Shown piece after piece: positions 36,981 through 46,136 of a DNA stretch of 64,000 nt. Origin of the DNA: an uncultured Bacteroidota bacterium (GTDB lineage: Bacteria; Bacteroidota; Bacteroidia; Flavobacteriales; Flavobacteriaceae); contig CACKBZ010000001.1 in the NCBI GenBank assembly GCA_902598525.1, forward strand, positions 1-64,000, read 5' to 3'. The notes beneath the pieces were generated by a model that had not been told where the DNA came from, searched no databases, and saw only the letters and a list, made by a program, of their open reading frames with translations. Position numbers and translations under genes: made by a program. Every line of letters starts with the position of its first letter. The first letter of the stretch is position 1.

Positions 36981-37011
36981 CAAATATACAAACTAAATGA
37001 ACCTAGACAAA
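36981..37011 (-). promoter_or_regulatory. Promoter of lipA
   Basis: On the minus strand TTTG (37008-37011), a 19-base spacer and TATATTTG (36981-36988) match the two-element Bacteroidota consensus. Six bases separate the box from the lipA ATG, so the mRNA is probably leaderless. The promoter overlaps the 3' end of the upstream transporter gene. Confidence 0.6.
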
Positions 37012-38207
37012 ATGTATCCAAACGCAAAAAGACTTAAAAATAAAATTCCAGCTATACTTAAAACTCTCAATGATTTAGATGGCTTATGATCATCAGGCAT
37101 ATTTTTACTTGTAACTAGTGTATAATTTAGTAAAGCGTAAAATGGTGCTGTAATAAATGATAATACAGTTGCAATTTCAACTAAGGCCCCCATTTCAGAT
37201 AGTAAGAAATAAAATATTAACATTGTGCCTATTGCTAGTATAGATATCCAATGAAAATAATAGTTTTTGTTATAATTATTTGTTAATAATTGGGTGGCTT
37301 TTGACATGGATCTGGGTGAGGCATCAAGAGTCGTAATTGTGGTGCTAAACATAGTTGTAAAGGCACATATTGATATTATTAAATATAAATTGTCCCCTAA
37401 ATTTGAAGTATAAAGCTCTATAAGTTGGCCTGCAAAGACACTCCCGCTGCTTGAAAAGCTAATTTCCGAATTATACATTACAAGTGCACCAAGACTTACA
37501 AAACAGATTCCTAAAAAAACTGTTGCTATATATCCAACATTGAAATCAAATAGAGTATCTTTTTTTGTTATTTTTTGACTTTTAGTTTTTTCTACAGTCC
37601 AAATTGAATGCCATATAGAAATATCTAAAGGAGCTGGCATCCATCCCATAAAAGCTACCAAAAAGACTAAACCAGTACCTTCAGGGAATATCTGTTCGAA
37701 ACTGTACGTTTGTTCTGTATTAAATGAAGCTATACCAGTTGAAAAAATTGTACTAATTGCTAGAATTAAAATAATAATCTTAATCATCTTATCTAGTAGA
37801 TTATATTTACCAACTAATAAAATTAAGTAGCATAAAACAGTTATAATGGAACTCCAAATAACCATGTTATCAGTAAAACCAAAAAGGCTTGAAGCAAGTC
37901 CAGCAGTAACAATCGTTACCGCAGTTTGTATCGTAAACATTGTTAAAATATTAAGAATAAAATATGCTATTAAAAAGAACTTGCCAATTTTATAATATCC
38001 ATCTAACAAACTTTCTCCAGTTACAATTGCATATCTGGGCCCATATTGGAAGAAAGGATATTTAAATAAATTAACCAAAATAAGAGCCCAAATTAAACCA
38101 AAACCAAAATCAGCTCCTGCTCTTGTTGATTGAACTAGGTGAGAAACTCCAATTGCAGCTCCCGCAAAAAGTAATCCTGGTCCAAGTTTTGAAATAACTT
38201 TAATCAT
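36993..38207 (-). CDS. Nramp-related transporter with altered metal site
   Basis: Inner-membrane LeuT-fold transporter of 404 residues with about 11 helices. The overall Nramp pattern is clear (GPGLLFAGAAIG at the start, RAGADFGFGLIW). The helix 1 metal motif DPGN is replaced by a GVSH-like sequence, and the helix 6 MPH by APL, in WMPAPLDISIWHS. Canonical Mn2+/Fe2+ specificity should therefore not be assumed. It overlaps the small NqrM-like gene upstream by 4 bp, so the two are made together. Substrate unknown. Confidence 0.87.
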   Translation of the reverse strand: MIKVISKLGPGLLFAGAAIGVSHLVQSTRAGADFGFGLIWALILVNLFKYPFFQYGPRYAIVTGESLLDGYYKIGKFFLIAYFILNILTMFTIQTAVTIVTAGLASSLFGFTDNMVIWSSIITVLCYLILLVGKYNLLDKMIKIIILILAISTIFSTGIASFNTEQTYSFEQIFPEGTGLVFLVAFMGWMPAPLDISIWHSIWTVEKTKSQKITKKDTLFDFNVGYIATVFLGICFVSLGALVMYNSEISFSSSGSVFAGQLIELYTSNLGDNLYLIISICAFTTMFSTTITTLDASPRSMSKATQLLTNNYNKNYYFHWISILAIGTMLIFYFLLSEMGALVEIATVLSFITAPFYALLNYTLVTSKNMPDDHKPSKSLRVLSIAGILFLSLFAFGYILSRFI

Positions 38208-38401
38208 TTGGAATCATTTGCACACTCAGAACTTGTTGGAATTTTACCACATATTCCACACGGTTCATCGGAATTTTGAAGAAATGGGCTCTGACTAGCA
38301 CATGTTCCCGAGAACTCTCCATTTTTCTTAAAGATAAGCTTAATAGCTATTCCTGAAAATGCAACAGTTACTAATACAATTGAGATTAGAAATATTTCCA
38401 T
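38204..38401 (-). CDS. Small NqrM-like (DUF539) membrane-anchored cysteine protein
   Basis: A 65-residue protein with one N-terminal membrane helix (about residues 3-23) and a short tail containing four cysteines: C34, then C48-x2-C51 (CGICG) and C60. This layout resembles NqrM, which helps deliver iron to the Na+-translocating NADH dehydrogenase. If correct, the coupled Nramp-related transporter could be part of metal supply, but no nqr genes lie in the window and the assignment rests on pattern only. Confidence 0.65.
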   Translation of the reverse strand: MEIFLISIVLVTVAFSGIAIKLIFKKNGEFSGTCASQSPFLQNSDEPCGICGKIPTSSECANDSK

Positions 38402-38435
38402 TGGACAAAGCTATAAAAAAATCGTAATTTTAGTT

Positions 38436-38906
38436 GTGCTTAACTTAATTAAGAATAATATTAAGTTCTCTTTTAAATGGTTAATTATTTTAATCATTAA
38501 TTACTCTTGTACTAATAATCTGAAAGTTTCGGAAAAGGAGATTTTGTCTGCTTCAACTTGGTCTAAAAATGACCAGTTTCCAACTTTTAAAGAATGTGCT
38601 GATCTTGAAGCTGATAAAGGTTTGTTATGTTTTAGAAAAATAATTGAAGACGAGATGAATGAGTTTTTAACTAATAAGACCTTTCCGTTAGACACTACTC
38701 AATATAAACTAGCAATAAAGATAGATTCTGAAGGCAATTTTATTTTAGATAATATATCTCCCGAGAAGAGAATTGATGAAAAATCATTATCAATCCTAAA
38801 AGATGCAGTAAATAATATAAGAAAAGCACTTCCTGCTGTAAAAACAAATGTTGGTGAATTTGTTGAAGTAAAATTTAACCTACCTTTTAAATTTAATTAT
38901 GAATAA
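38436..38906 (+). CDS. TonB C-terminal-like lipoprotein
   Basis: A 156-residue protein read from a GTG at 38436; no ATG is available before the lipobox (INYSC, C25), so the GTG is probably right. After FPTFKECADLE the protein shows a C..F..I pattern and the strand-helix-strand YKLAIKIDSEGNFIL...VKFNLPFKF, as in TonB C-terminal domains found in many Flavobacteria proteins. There is no proline-rich linker or inner-membrane helix beyond the signal, so it is unlikely to energise transport. It overlaps ruvC by 8 bp. Confidence 0.75.
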   Translation: MLNLIKNNIKFSFKWLIILIINYSCTNNLKVSEKEILSASTWSKNDQFPTFKECADLEADKGLLCFRKIIEDEMNEFLTNKTFPLDTTQYKLAIKIDSEGNFILDNISPEKRIDEKSLSILKDAVNNIRKALPAVKTNVGEFVEVKFNLPFKFNYE

Positions 38907-39462
38907 TAAAGTTCCTGATAATACTATTATAATGGGTATAGATCCAGGAACAAATATTACTGGATACGGTATAATTAAAATAAATAAAAATAATATTGAG
39001 TTAATTGATTTAGTTGAATTTAAACTTTCAAAAAAAAACGATCATAGTACTAAACTTTCAGAGATTTTTAATAAAACATCTGAATTAATAAAAATTTATA
39101 ATCCTAATTATGTCGCTATTGAATCCCCATTTTTTGGTAAAAATGTTCAATCTATGTTAAAATTGGGTAGGGCCCAGGGTGTATCTATGGCTGCAGCACT
39201 AAATCATGATATTCCAATTACAGAATATTCACCAAAAAAAATAAAAATGGCTATTACTGGTAATGGAAGTTCCTCTAAAGAGCAAGTTTCTAAAATGCTT
39301 AAAACCATGCTTAATATTAATAACATGCCCAAAAATCTTGACTCCACAGATGCATTGGCTGCGGCTGTTTGTCATTATTATAATTTTAATAATTCGAGTT
39401 TAAAGAAAGAATTTTCAAATTGGTCGAGTTATATAAATAAAAACCCTGACAGGATAGTTTAA
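38899..39462 (+). CDS. ruvC: Crossover junction endodeoxyribonuclease RuvC
   Basis: Resolves Holliday junctions during recombination repair. The RNase H-like fold shows D15 in MGIDPGTNITGYG, E75 in YVAIESPFFG, the QSMLKLGRAQGV helix and the C-terminal acidic pair in the DSTDALAAAVCHYY helix. Length 187 is typical. No ruvA or ruvB is adjacent. It is translationally coupled to the lipoprotein upstream; its TAA lies in a TTAA shared with the convergent dipeptidase stop. Confidence 0.97.
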   Translation: MNNKVPDNTIIMGIDPGTNITGYGIIKINKNNIELIDLVEFKLSKKNDHSTKLSEIFNKTSELIKIYNPNYVAIESPFFGKNVQSMLKLGRAQGVSMAAALNHDIPITEYSPKKIKMAITGNGSSSKEQVSKMLKTMLNINNMPKNLDSTDALAAAVCHYYNFNNSSLKKEFSNWSSYINKNPDRIV

Positions 39463-40832
39463 TTCCCGAAATGCTTATAAAAATTTTGAATTGTTTCAAT
39501 ACCAATAAAGAAGTTGTCTAATCCAAAGTTCTCGTTAGGTGAATGAATTGCATCGCTGTCTAAACCAAACCCCATAAGAACAGTTTTTATTCCTAGTATA
39601 CTTTCAAACATAGGAACTATAGGTATACTCCCTCCATCTTTTTGAGGTATGGGATCTTTTCCAAAGCTATCCTTATATGCATTTATTGCAGAGACATATC
39701 CCTTAAAATTTTCAGGGGTAACATATGGGTTTCCACCATGATGAGTAGAAACTTCAACTTTAACAGATTTTGGAGCTATATTATTTATATGCTCAGTAAA
39801 TAATGTGCTAACTTTTTCCCAGTCTTGATTTGGAACTAATCTCATTGATATTTTAGCACTTGCCTGACTTGGAATAACTGTTTTAGATCCCTCACCTATA
39901 TATCCGCCCCAAATTCCATTTACATCTAAAGTAGGTCTTATTGATTTTCTTTCAAGGGTAGTATATCCATCTTCCCCTTTTGTTTCTCCCAGACCTAAAG
40001 ACTCTTTAAATTTTTCTTCATCAAATTTGGATTTCTCCTCAATTATATCACGACTGGACTTATCAATTTCAACGACATCATCATAAAATCCAGGTATTGT
40101 TATTTTTCCATTGCTATCAATTAGTGAACTTATTATATCTGATAAAATATTTATTGGATTGGCTAAAGTTCCTCCATATGTTCCTGAATGAAGGTCTCTA
40201 TTTGGTCCGGTAACTTTTAATTCCATGTAAGATAATCCTCTTAGCCCAACTGTAAGTGTTGGATTTTTTAAACTACTTAAGCCAGTATCAGAAATCAAGA
40301 TAACATCTGCACTTAGTTTATCAATATTATCTTTCAAAAAGGTCTCAAGATTTTCACTCCCAACTTCTTCCTCTCCTTCAATCATAAATTTAACATTACA
40401 ATTAAGTTTATTATTTTTAATTAATTGTTCGAAAGCTTTTAGATGCATAAAGACCTGACCTTTATCATCACAAGCTCCCCTTGCAAAGATTGCACCATTT
40501 GGATGAATCTCAGTCTTCTTAACTAATGGCTCAAAAGGTGGATTTGTCCATAAATCAATTGGATCAGGCGGTTGAACATCATAATGTCCATAAACAAGAA
40601 TAGTTGGATATGATTTATCGATTAATTTTTCTCCATATACAATTGGGTGTCCATTCGTAGAATATATTTTTGAAGAGTCACACCCAGACTTTTTAAGTTG
40701 ATCGGATAACCATTCTGCAGTCTTTTGCATAATTTCGTTATATCTTGAATCGGCACTAATAGATGGTAAACTAAGAAATTCAAAAAGCTGATTTATGTAA
40801 TTGTTTTTTTCAATTTCAGATAATGTACTCAT
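39459..40832 (-). CDS. M20 family dipeptidase
   Basis: Zinc dipeptidase of 457 residues, cytoplasmic (no signal peptide). Metal ligands appear in order: YGHYDVQPPDP (His, with the catalytic Asp two residues on), RGACDDKG (bridging Asp), EGEEEVGSE (catalytic and ligand Glu), ISDTG and the C-terminal DSDAIHSPNENF. The dimerisation domain, roughly residues 195-345, is intact. It likely handles peptides imported from outside. The tRNA-Leu gene lies behind it. Confidence 0.94.
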   Translation of the reverse strand: MSTLSEIEKNNYINQLFEFLSLPSISADSRYNEIMQKTAEWLSDQLKKSGCDSSKIYSTNGHPIVYGEKLIDKSYPTILVYGHYDVQPPDPIDLWTNPPFEPLVKKTEIHPNGAIFARGACDDKGQVFMHLKAFEQLIKNNKLNCNVKFMIEGEEEVGSENLETFLKDNIDKLSADVILISDTGLSSLKNPTLTVGLRGLSYMELKVTGPNRDLHSGTYGGTLANPINILSDIISSLIDSNGKITIPGFYDDVVEIDKSSRDIIEEKSKFDEEKFKESLGLGETKGEDGYTTLERKSIRPTLDVNGIWGGYIGEGSKTVIPSQASAKISMRLVPNQDWEKVSTLFTEHINNIAPKSVKVEVSTHHGGNPYVTPENFKGYVSAINAYKDSFGKDPIPQKDGGSIPIVPMFESILGIKTVLMGFGLDSDAIHSPNENFGLDNFFIGIETIQNFYKHFGN

Positions 40833-40858
40833 AGTTAATTTATATTTAAAAACTTAAT

Positions 40859-40866
40859 TATATTTG
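40859..40866 (+). promoter_or_regulatory. -7 promoter box of tRNA-Leu
   Basis: TATATTTG with 10 bases between it and the first base of the mature tRNA. No TTG stands at the -33 distance. Confidence 0.5.
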
Positions 40867-40876
40867 TTTTCCTTTT

Positions 40877-40958
40877 GCGGGTGTGGTGAAATTGGTAGAC
40901 ACGCTAGACTTAGGATCTAGTGCCTAACAGCATGGGGGTTCGAGTCCCTTCACCCGCA
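40877..40958 (+). tRNA. tRNA-Leu (anticodon TAG)
   Basis: An 82-nt class II tRNA. Acceptor arms gcgggtg (40877-40883) and cacccgc pair fully, with discriminator A at 40958. The anticodon stem ctaga/tctag frames the loop CTTAGGA, giving TAG (codon CTA and partners). An extended variable arm (tgcctaacagca) and T-loop TTCGAGT follow. CCA is not encoded. Confidence 0.97.
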
Positions 40959-41003
40959 CTTATTTCTTTAATCCTATTTAATTTATTGAATTCAAATTTT
41001 TTT

Positions 41004-42617
41004 TCATTCTTTAGGAGGATTATACCCAGGACCTTTGACATATCTTCCAGGAAAATTACCTGTATGCTCACCATCTAATAATACTTGTACTCCGTTTACA
41101 AGTACATGTTCAACACCCTCAGCAAATTGCAAAGGATCTTCAAAGGTTGCTTTATCTCGAATTGTTTTAGGGTCAAAGACGACAATATCTGCATAATATC
41201 CAACTTTAAGATATCCTCTATTTTTAACTCCAAGGTTGTCAGAAGGGAAACCAGACAATCTTCTAATGGCTTCTTCCATCGATATTAATTTCTCTTCCCT
41301 AACATATTTTCCTAAAACTCTAGCAAAGCTACCAAACGCCCTTGGATGTGTTATAAAATCTTTAGATATATCTGAGTAAGAACCAGCATCCGAATCAAAT
41401 GAAACCCATGGTAGCTTTATTTTCTTTCTAACATTTTCTTCTGACATGCTAAAGTAAATACATTGTATTCTACTTTCATCCTCAATGATAAGATTTACAA
41501 TTGTCTCCTCAGGAGTCTCACCTCGAAGCTGTGCTGCCTCAGCAATAGTCATACCCCTGTACTTTTTAGACATTGACTGTTTATTAAATCCAACCATTAA
41601 AATATCTTCAGGTGGCTGCTCTGAAAGTTCTTTTCTAATATCTTTAAATAGTCTTTCTCTAATATCAGGTCTCTTCATTCGGTTAATCCAAGCTTGTCTT
41701 CCTCCTTCTTGAACCCATGTTGGTATCACACCTGTAAGGCCAGTAGATGAGGCTGGATATGTATACATATCCGCAGTTATCTTTAGACCACTTTCTCGTG
41801 CATTTTCAACCTTTTTTATTACTGAATCTAAGAGATGCCAATTTGGTCTTCTAGAGGCTTTAAGATGATAAATCTGAGAGGGGATATTTGCTCTTTCAGC
41901 AATTTCAAGTAACTCGTCTACTGCTTCTAAAACTCTTGAATCTTCATTTCTCATATGTGAAATATAACTACCACCATAAGACGATGCAATGCTTGATAGC
42001 TCTACCAATTCATCTGTATCAGCGTAATCACCGGGAGCATATATCAATGAAGAACCAATACCCATCGCTCCTTCTTCCATAGCAATTCTTACAATATTTT
42101 TCATTGAGTCCATTTCATCTTGAGTTGCTTTTCTGTTTGCAAAACCAATTTCTTGTATTCTTACTGTTGCTGCACCTAAAAAAGAAGCAATATTTGTTGA
42201 AACTCCACTTATCTCAAGATCTTCCATTGCCTCACCAAACCCAACAAAATTATTATTTTCAATTGAGCCTCTTGGACCAGGAGAGGTTCCCTCACCAAAA
42301 ACTTCTAGGGTGACACCTTGCTTTAAATCACTTAAAGATCTTCCATCTTGCATTAATGTATAGTAACCCCAGCTTAGCATATTAACAAAACCAGGTGAAA
42401 TTATTTTATCTGAGGCTTCAATTGTATCTTTAGCAATGAAATTTTGATTTTTACCAACATAGAAAATAGTATCGTTTTTAATTGCAACATTACCTAAATA
42501 GCCTTTATTGCCAGTTCCATCGTGAATTATTCCGCCAGTAATTAAAATATCGACATTTTCTGGTTCAGAATTACATGTTATAAATAAAAATAATATTGGA
42601 AAAAAGAATCTTTTCAT
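41004..42617 (-). CDS. D-aminoacylase-like amidohydrolase lipoprotein
   Basis: A 537-residue envelope lipoprotein (lipobox FITC, C15) of the N-acyl-D-amino-acid deacylase branch of amidohydrolases. Visible ligands of the beta metal site are in YISHMRNEDSR, IYHLKASRRPNW and FDSDAGS. The N-terminal HxH expected after PGF is absent: the sequence reads SPGFVNMLSWGYY, and the usual GNCG is GEGT. That could mean a one-metal enzyme or a different activity. Its start overlaps the end of the alkaline phosphatase gene by 4 bp. Confidence 0.85.
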   Translation of the reverse strand: MKRFFFPILFLFITCNSEPENVDILITGGIIHDGTGNKGYLGNVAIKNDTIFYVGKNQNFIAKDTIEASDKIISPGFVNMLSWGYYTLMQDGRSLSDLKQGVTLEVFGEGTSPGPRGSIENNNFVGFGEAMEDLEISGVSTNIASFLGAATVRIQEIGFANRKATQDEMDSMKNIVRIAMEEGAMGIGSSLIYAPGDYADTDELVELSSIASSYGGSYISHMRNEDSRVLEAVDELLEIAERANIPSQIYHLKASRRPNWHLLDSVIKKVENARESGLKITADMYTYPASSTGLTGVIPTWVQEGGRQAWINRMKRPDIRERLFKDIRKELSEQPPEDILMVGFNKQSMSKKYRGMTIAEAAQLRGETPEETIVNLIIEDESRIQCIYFSMSEENVRKKIKLPWVSFDSDAGSYSDISKDFITHPRAFGSFARVLGKYVREEKLISMEEAIRRLSGFPSDNLGVKNRGYLKVGYYADIVVFDPKTIRDKATFEDPLQFAEGVEHVLVNGVQVLLDGEHTGNFPGRYVKGPGYNPPKE

Positions 42618-43666
42618 TCTTTGACTATTTCAAACAATTTATTAAAAATTTCAGTATTATCATAAACGCCTTTAAATTTTTCTGAATATGGTCCAATACT
42701 AAAAACTGGAACCATTTCAGAGGTATGTTCATCTGATGAATAATTAATTTTTACAATTTTTTTCTCTAGATCACCACTAACAATTGCAGCACCCCCGGTT
42801 TCATGATCTGCTGTAACAATAACTAATGTATTTTTATTTTCAATGGCATATTTGTAGGAAACATCAACTGCTTTATCAAATTCTAACATCTCACTGAGCA
42901 GATATTCTTGATCATTATCATGTTCTGCCCAGTCAATTTGAGACCCCTCAACTAAAATGAAAAATGGTTTATCAAAATTTTTAAGTTTTTCAATTGTAGC
43001 TTCAATTATATCCTCTAAAGATGGTTCCCTGCCAAAATTCTTTTGTATAGGATCATCATATGCAGTAAAAAATCCAATATTTTTTGAAAAGATATTCTTG
43101 TAGTCTTCTAAACTGTTTACAAAAGTATATTCTTTCATTTCATTCATTAGATTCCTTTTATCATCCCTATTATTAAAATATTTCTCTCCACCTCCAACAA
43201 AAAAATTAATATTACTTTTTGATAATTCATCAGCAATTTTATAATATTCGTATCTACTTTTTGATTTTGAATAATAAGCTGCTGGTGTCGCATGCACTAT
43301 AGTAGAAGTAACTATAATTGCAGTCATGTAGCCTTTATCTCTACAAATCTCAAGAATAGTTTTAACAGAATTATAATTTTGATCAAGACCTAAAACTCCA
43401 TTATATGTTTTAACACCAGATGCTAATGCAGTTCCACTTGCTGCTGAATCAGTTACTAAATCATCTAGAGAATGAGTTTTAATTAAACCAATAAATTCAG
43501 ATCCTTCTAATGGAGTATAATTATTATTTGAATACATACTCGATGAGATTTGTGAAATTCCCATACCATCTCCAATCATCATAATTATATTTGGTCTTTT
43601 AGAATTTTGACTTTGGACTGTAAAACAAAATAAAGTAATTAAAAGAAGTAGGAGTTTTTTAATCAT
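42614..43666 (-). CDS. Alkaline phosphatase, secreted
   Basis: Periplasmic phosphomonoesterase releasing phosphate. The signal peptide ends near VQSQ (residue 20). Metal and catalytic residues: D33 in MIGDGMG, nucleophile S74 in VTDSAASGTALASG, the EGSQIDWAEHDND motif and ADHETGG. At 350 residues it is on the short side for PhoA proteins, without C-terminal insertions. It is the first gene of a pair with the D-aminoacylase-like lipoprotein. There is no Pho-box information to judge phosphate control. Confidence 0.93.
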   Translation of the reverse strand: MIKKLLLLLITLFCFTVQSQNSKRPNIIMMIGDGMGISQISSSMYSNNNYTPLEGSEFIGLIKTHSLDDLVTDSAASGTALASGVKTYNGVLGLDQNYNSVKTILEICRDKGYMTAIIVTSTIVHATPAAYYSKSKSRYEYYKIADELSKSNINFFVGGGEKYFNNRDDKRNLMNEMKEYTFVNSLEDYKNIFSKNIGFFTAYDDPIQKNFGREPSLEDIIEATIEKLKNFDKPFFILVEGSQIDWAEHDNDQEYLLSEMLEFDKAVDVSYKYAIENKNTLVIVTADHETGGAAIVSGDLEKKIVKINYSSDEHTSEMVPVFSIGPYSEKFKGVYDNTEIFNKLFEIVKE

Positions 43667-43670
43667 AAAG

Positions 43671-43678
43671 CAAATATA
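43671..43678 (-). promoter_or_regulatory. Candidate -7 promoter box for the alkaline phosphatase gene
   Basis: The minus strand reads TATATTTG with just 4 bases between the box and the ATG, which would give a leaderless mRNA. No -33 TTG was found at 17-23 bases. Confidence 0.4.
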
Positions 43679-43693
43679 AATTTATAAAGTATA

Positions 43694-44929
43694 TTATTGT
43701 AAAGTTTTTATCAGTGAATCAATAACTTTTGTATTGTTTTTTTCATTTTTGTATACATAGTCTGAATTGATTTTACCTAATTTTTTTTCTTTTTCCTCAC
43801 TAAGACACAGCTCACTAAATACTTGTAAAAATTCAATAGAATTTTTGATTGATAATACACCACCCAAATCAATCAAATCTTCAGCCTCTTTAAATCCATA
43901 ATATAAATTTCCTATTATAACTGGACATGAAAAAACAGAAGGCTCTAGAATATTATGAAGACTATTTTTTGAAAAACCTCCACCTACATAACAAAAGTTT
44001 GCATATTTATACATGTACCTAAGTTGACCAATTGAGTCAACAATTAATACCTTTTTTTCAAAGTCTTCTTCTTTTTTAAGGCATGATAGTTTGACACAAG
44101 AATTTCCAAAAATATTTTCTAACTCATTTATTTGTTTTTGAGATACTTCATGAGGTGCAACAATAGATTTAATATTACTTTTTATTATAGATTCTTTTAT
44201 AATTTTAATATCTCTACTCCAGACACTTCCAGCAATAAAGCATTTATTATTATTAATAAACTTTTCAATTCTATCGATTCTTTTGTTTTCATTTAGTGTT
44301 TTAATTACAGATGTAAATCTTGAGTCGCCTGATTTAACTACATTTTGGATGGAGTACTTACTAAGTATTAATTTTGAGTTATCGTCTTGAACAAAAAAAT
44401 AGTCGATCATTTTTAGTCTATTTAAAAACCATTTACCAAAAATTCCAAAATGAAAATTTGACTTCTTAAACTTTGAAGAAACTGAATAAATAATTGAGTT
44501 ATTCTCATTTAATTCAGATATATAATTAGGCCATAAATCATTTTTGATAATTACTGCAACTTTAGGATTCACATATTTAATAAACTTTTTAGAGTTACTT
44601 GAAGAATCAACTGGCAAATAAGTAATTGAATCCGCGTGCTTATAATTTTTAACATTTTCATAGCCAGATGGTGAGAAAAATGTGACAAGAATTTTTAAGT
44701 TATTGACATTTATTTTTAATTCTTCAATTATTGGTCTAGCAATTTCAAATTCTCCGAGTGATGATACATGAAACCAAATATTTTTTTCATTGGGATTAAT
44801 CTCTTTTTTTAAAATTTTAAAGGTATCTTTTCTGCCTTCGTGAAATAGATCTATTTTTTTTGAAAATAATCTAAATGGTATGCTTAAAGCATTAATAGTA
44901 ATGATAAATATTTCATAAATAATTTTCAC
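43694..44929 (-). CDS. waaA: 3-deoxy-D-manno-octulosonic acid (Kdo) transferase
   Basis: Adds Kdo to the lipid A precursor at the inner membrane. GTG start at 44929, giving an N-terminal membrane anchor and the family's KKIDLFHEGRKDTF segment. Then IWFHVSSLGEFEIARPI, the FFSPSGYE motif with VTF before it, and the C-terminal GT-B half with IVAPHEVS and a nucleotide-sugar binding GGGFSKNSLHNILEP motif. Length 411. With lpxK it indicates Kdo2-lipid A. It diverges from the DegT aminotransferase over 41 bp. Confidence 0.93.
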   Translation of the reverse strand: MKIIYEIFIITINALSIPFRLFSKKIDLFHEGRKDTFKILKKEINPNEKNIWFHVSSLGEFEIARPIIEELKINVNNLKILVTFFSPSGYENVKNYKHADSITYLPVDSSSNSKKFIKYVNPKVAVIIKNDLWPNYISELNENNSIIYSVSSKFKKSNFHFGIFGKWFLNRLKMIDYFFVQDDNSKLILSKYSIQNVVKSGDSRFTSVIKTLNENKRIDRIEKFINNNKCFIAGSVWSRDIKIIKESIIKSNIKSIVAPHEVSQKQINELENIFGNSCVKLSCLKKEEDFEKKVLIVDSIGQLRYMYKYANFCYVGGGFSKNSLHNILEPSVFSCPVIIGNLYYGFKEAEDLIDLGGVLSIKNSIEFLQVFSELCLSEEKEKKLGKINSDYVYKNEKNNTKVIDSLIKTLQ

Positions 44930-44956
44930 CAGTTCCTTTTTCCAAAAATACTTTTT

Positions 44957-44964
44957 TAATTTTG
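44957..44964 (+). promoter_or_regulatory. Candidate -7 promoter box for the DegT aminotransferase gene
   Basis: TAATTTTG fits TAnnTTTG with six bases before the ATG at 44971. A -33 element is not apparent. Confidence 0.4.
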
Positions 44965-44970
44965 TTTTCG

Positions 44971-46101
44971 ATGAAAAAAATCAATATGGTTGACCTTAAC
45001 GGTCAATATAGAAAAATTAGATGGCAGGTTAATAGAGAGATTAAAAAAGTAATTAAATCATCATCTTTTATAAACGGTCCATCTGTTAAAGAATTTCAGG
45101 ATAATTTACAGAACTTTTTAGGTATTAGTCATGTAATACCTTGCGCTAATGGTACAGATGCTCTTCAAGTTGCGTTAATGTCTCTTGAATTAAATAAAGG
45201 AGATGAAGTCATCACAACAAATTTCTCATTTGCATCAACTATAGAAGTAATTCTTCTTCTTGGATTAAGGCCTGTTGTTGTAGATATTGATCCAAAGACC
45301 TTTAATATAAATCCTAGCTTAATTAAAGATAAAATTAGTGACAAGACTAAAGCTATTATTCCAGTTCACCTATTTGGACAAACATGTAATATGGAAGAAA
45401 TACTTAAAATAGCCAATAAACATAATTTATTTGTTATTGAGGATAATGCTCAGGCTCTAGGTTCAAAGTATAAATTCTCAAGCTCTGAAAAACAGATGGC
45501 TGGTACTATTGGAGATATTTCTACTACATCTTTTTTTCCTTCTAAGAATTTAGGTTGTTACGGTGATGGAGGAGCCATAATGACAAACTCAGATAATCTA
45601 GCATACAAGATAAGAGGATTGGTTAATCATGGTATGTATGAAAGATATTATCATGATGAGATTGGTGTAAATTCTAGACTTGATTCTATTCAAGCTGCAA
45701 TTTTAAATGTAAAGCTGAAGTATCTTAACAAATACAATAATAGCAGACAGGAATCTGCTAAATTATATAATGAAAAGTTTGACAAGATTGAGCTTCTTGA
45801 GACTCCATTTGTTGAATCTGACCTTGACACTCATGTTTATCATCAGTATACCTTAAAGGTTAAAAATGGGATGAGAGATAAATTGGCTGAACATCTTTCA
45901 AAAAATAGTATTCCATTCGGTATATATTATCCCCTTGGATTCCATGAACAAAAGGCATATAAACAAGAATTTATGTCCGACAATGACTTTCCAGTTACTA
46001 ATCAAGTAAAAGATGAGGTGATTTCATTACCTATGCATACAGAGCTTTCAAAGAGACAAATAACTTATATCACAGATACTGTTTCTAGTTTTTTTGAATA
46101 A
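44971..46101 (+). CDS. DegT/DnrJ/EryC1/StrS family sugar aminotransferase
   Basis: PLP enzyme of 376 residues that normally aminates nucleotide-linked keto sugars for surface polysaccharide or LPS. Landmarks: INGPSVKEFQ, CANGTDALQVAL, PVHLFGQTCNM, the EDNAQALGSKY aspartate motif and the PLP lysine K192 in FFPSKNLGCYGDGG. The DSIQAAIL and GIYYPLGFHEQKAY segments are also typical. The start is the ATG at 44971; a TTG at 44962 overlaps the promoter box. Its neighbour waaA is also an envelope-sugar gene, but the exact sugar is unknown. Confidence 0.92.
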   Translation: MKKINMVDLNGQYRKIRWQVNREIKKVIKSSSFINGPSVKEFQDNLQNFLGISHVIPCANGTDALQVALMSLELNKGDEVITTNFSFASTIEVILLLGLRPVVVDIDPKTFNINPSLIKDKISDKTKAIIPVHLFGQTCNMEEILKIANKHNLFVIEDNAQALGSKYKFSSSEKQMAGTIGDISTTSFFPSKNLGCYGDGGAIMTNSDNLAYKIRGLVNHGMYERYYHDEIGVNSRLDSIQAAILNVKLKYLNKYNNSRQESAKLYNEKFDKIELLETPFVESDLDTHVYHQYTLKVKNGMRDKLAEHLSKNSIPFGIYYPLGFHEQKAYKQEFMSDNDFPVTNQVKDEVISLPMHTELSKRQITYITDTVSSFFE

Positions 46102-46136
46102 TTATCCATTTCTTTTACTTTAGTAAAAAACTAAAA

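Noticed and set aside
46113-46128. TTTTACT/AGTAAAA inverted repeat after the DegT aminotransferase gene
   Set aside because: All-AT except one pair and no T-run after it, so it is too weak to call a terminator.
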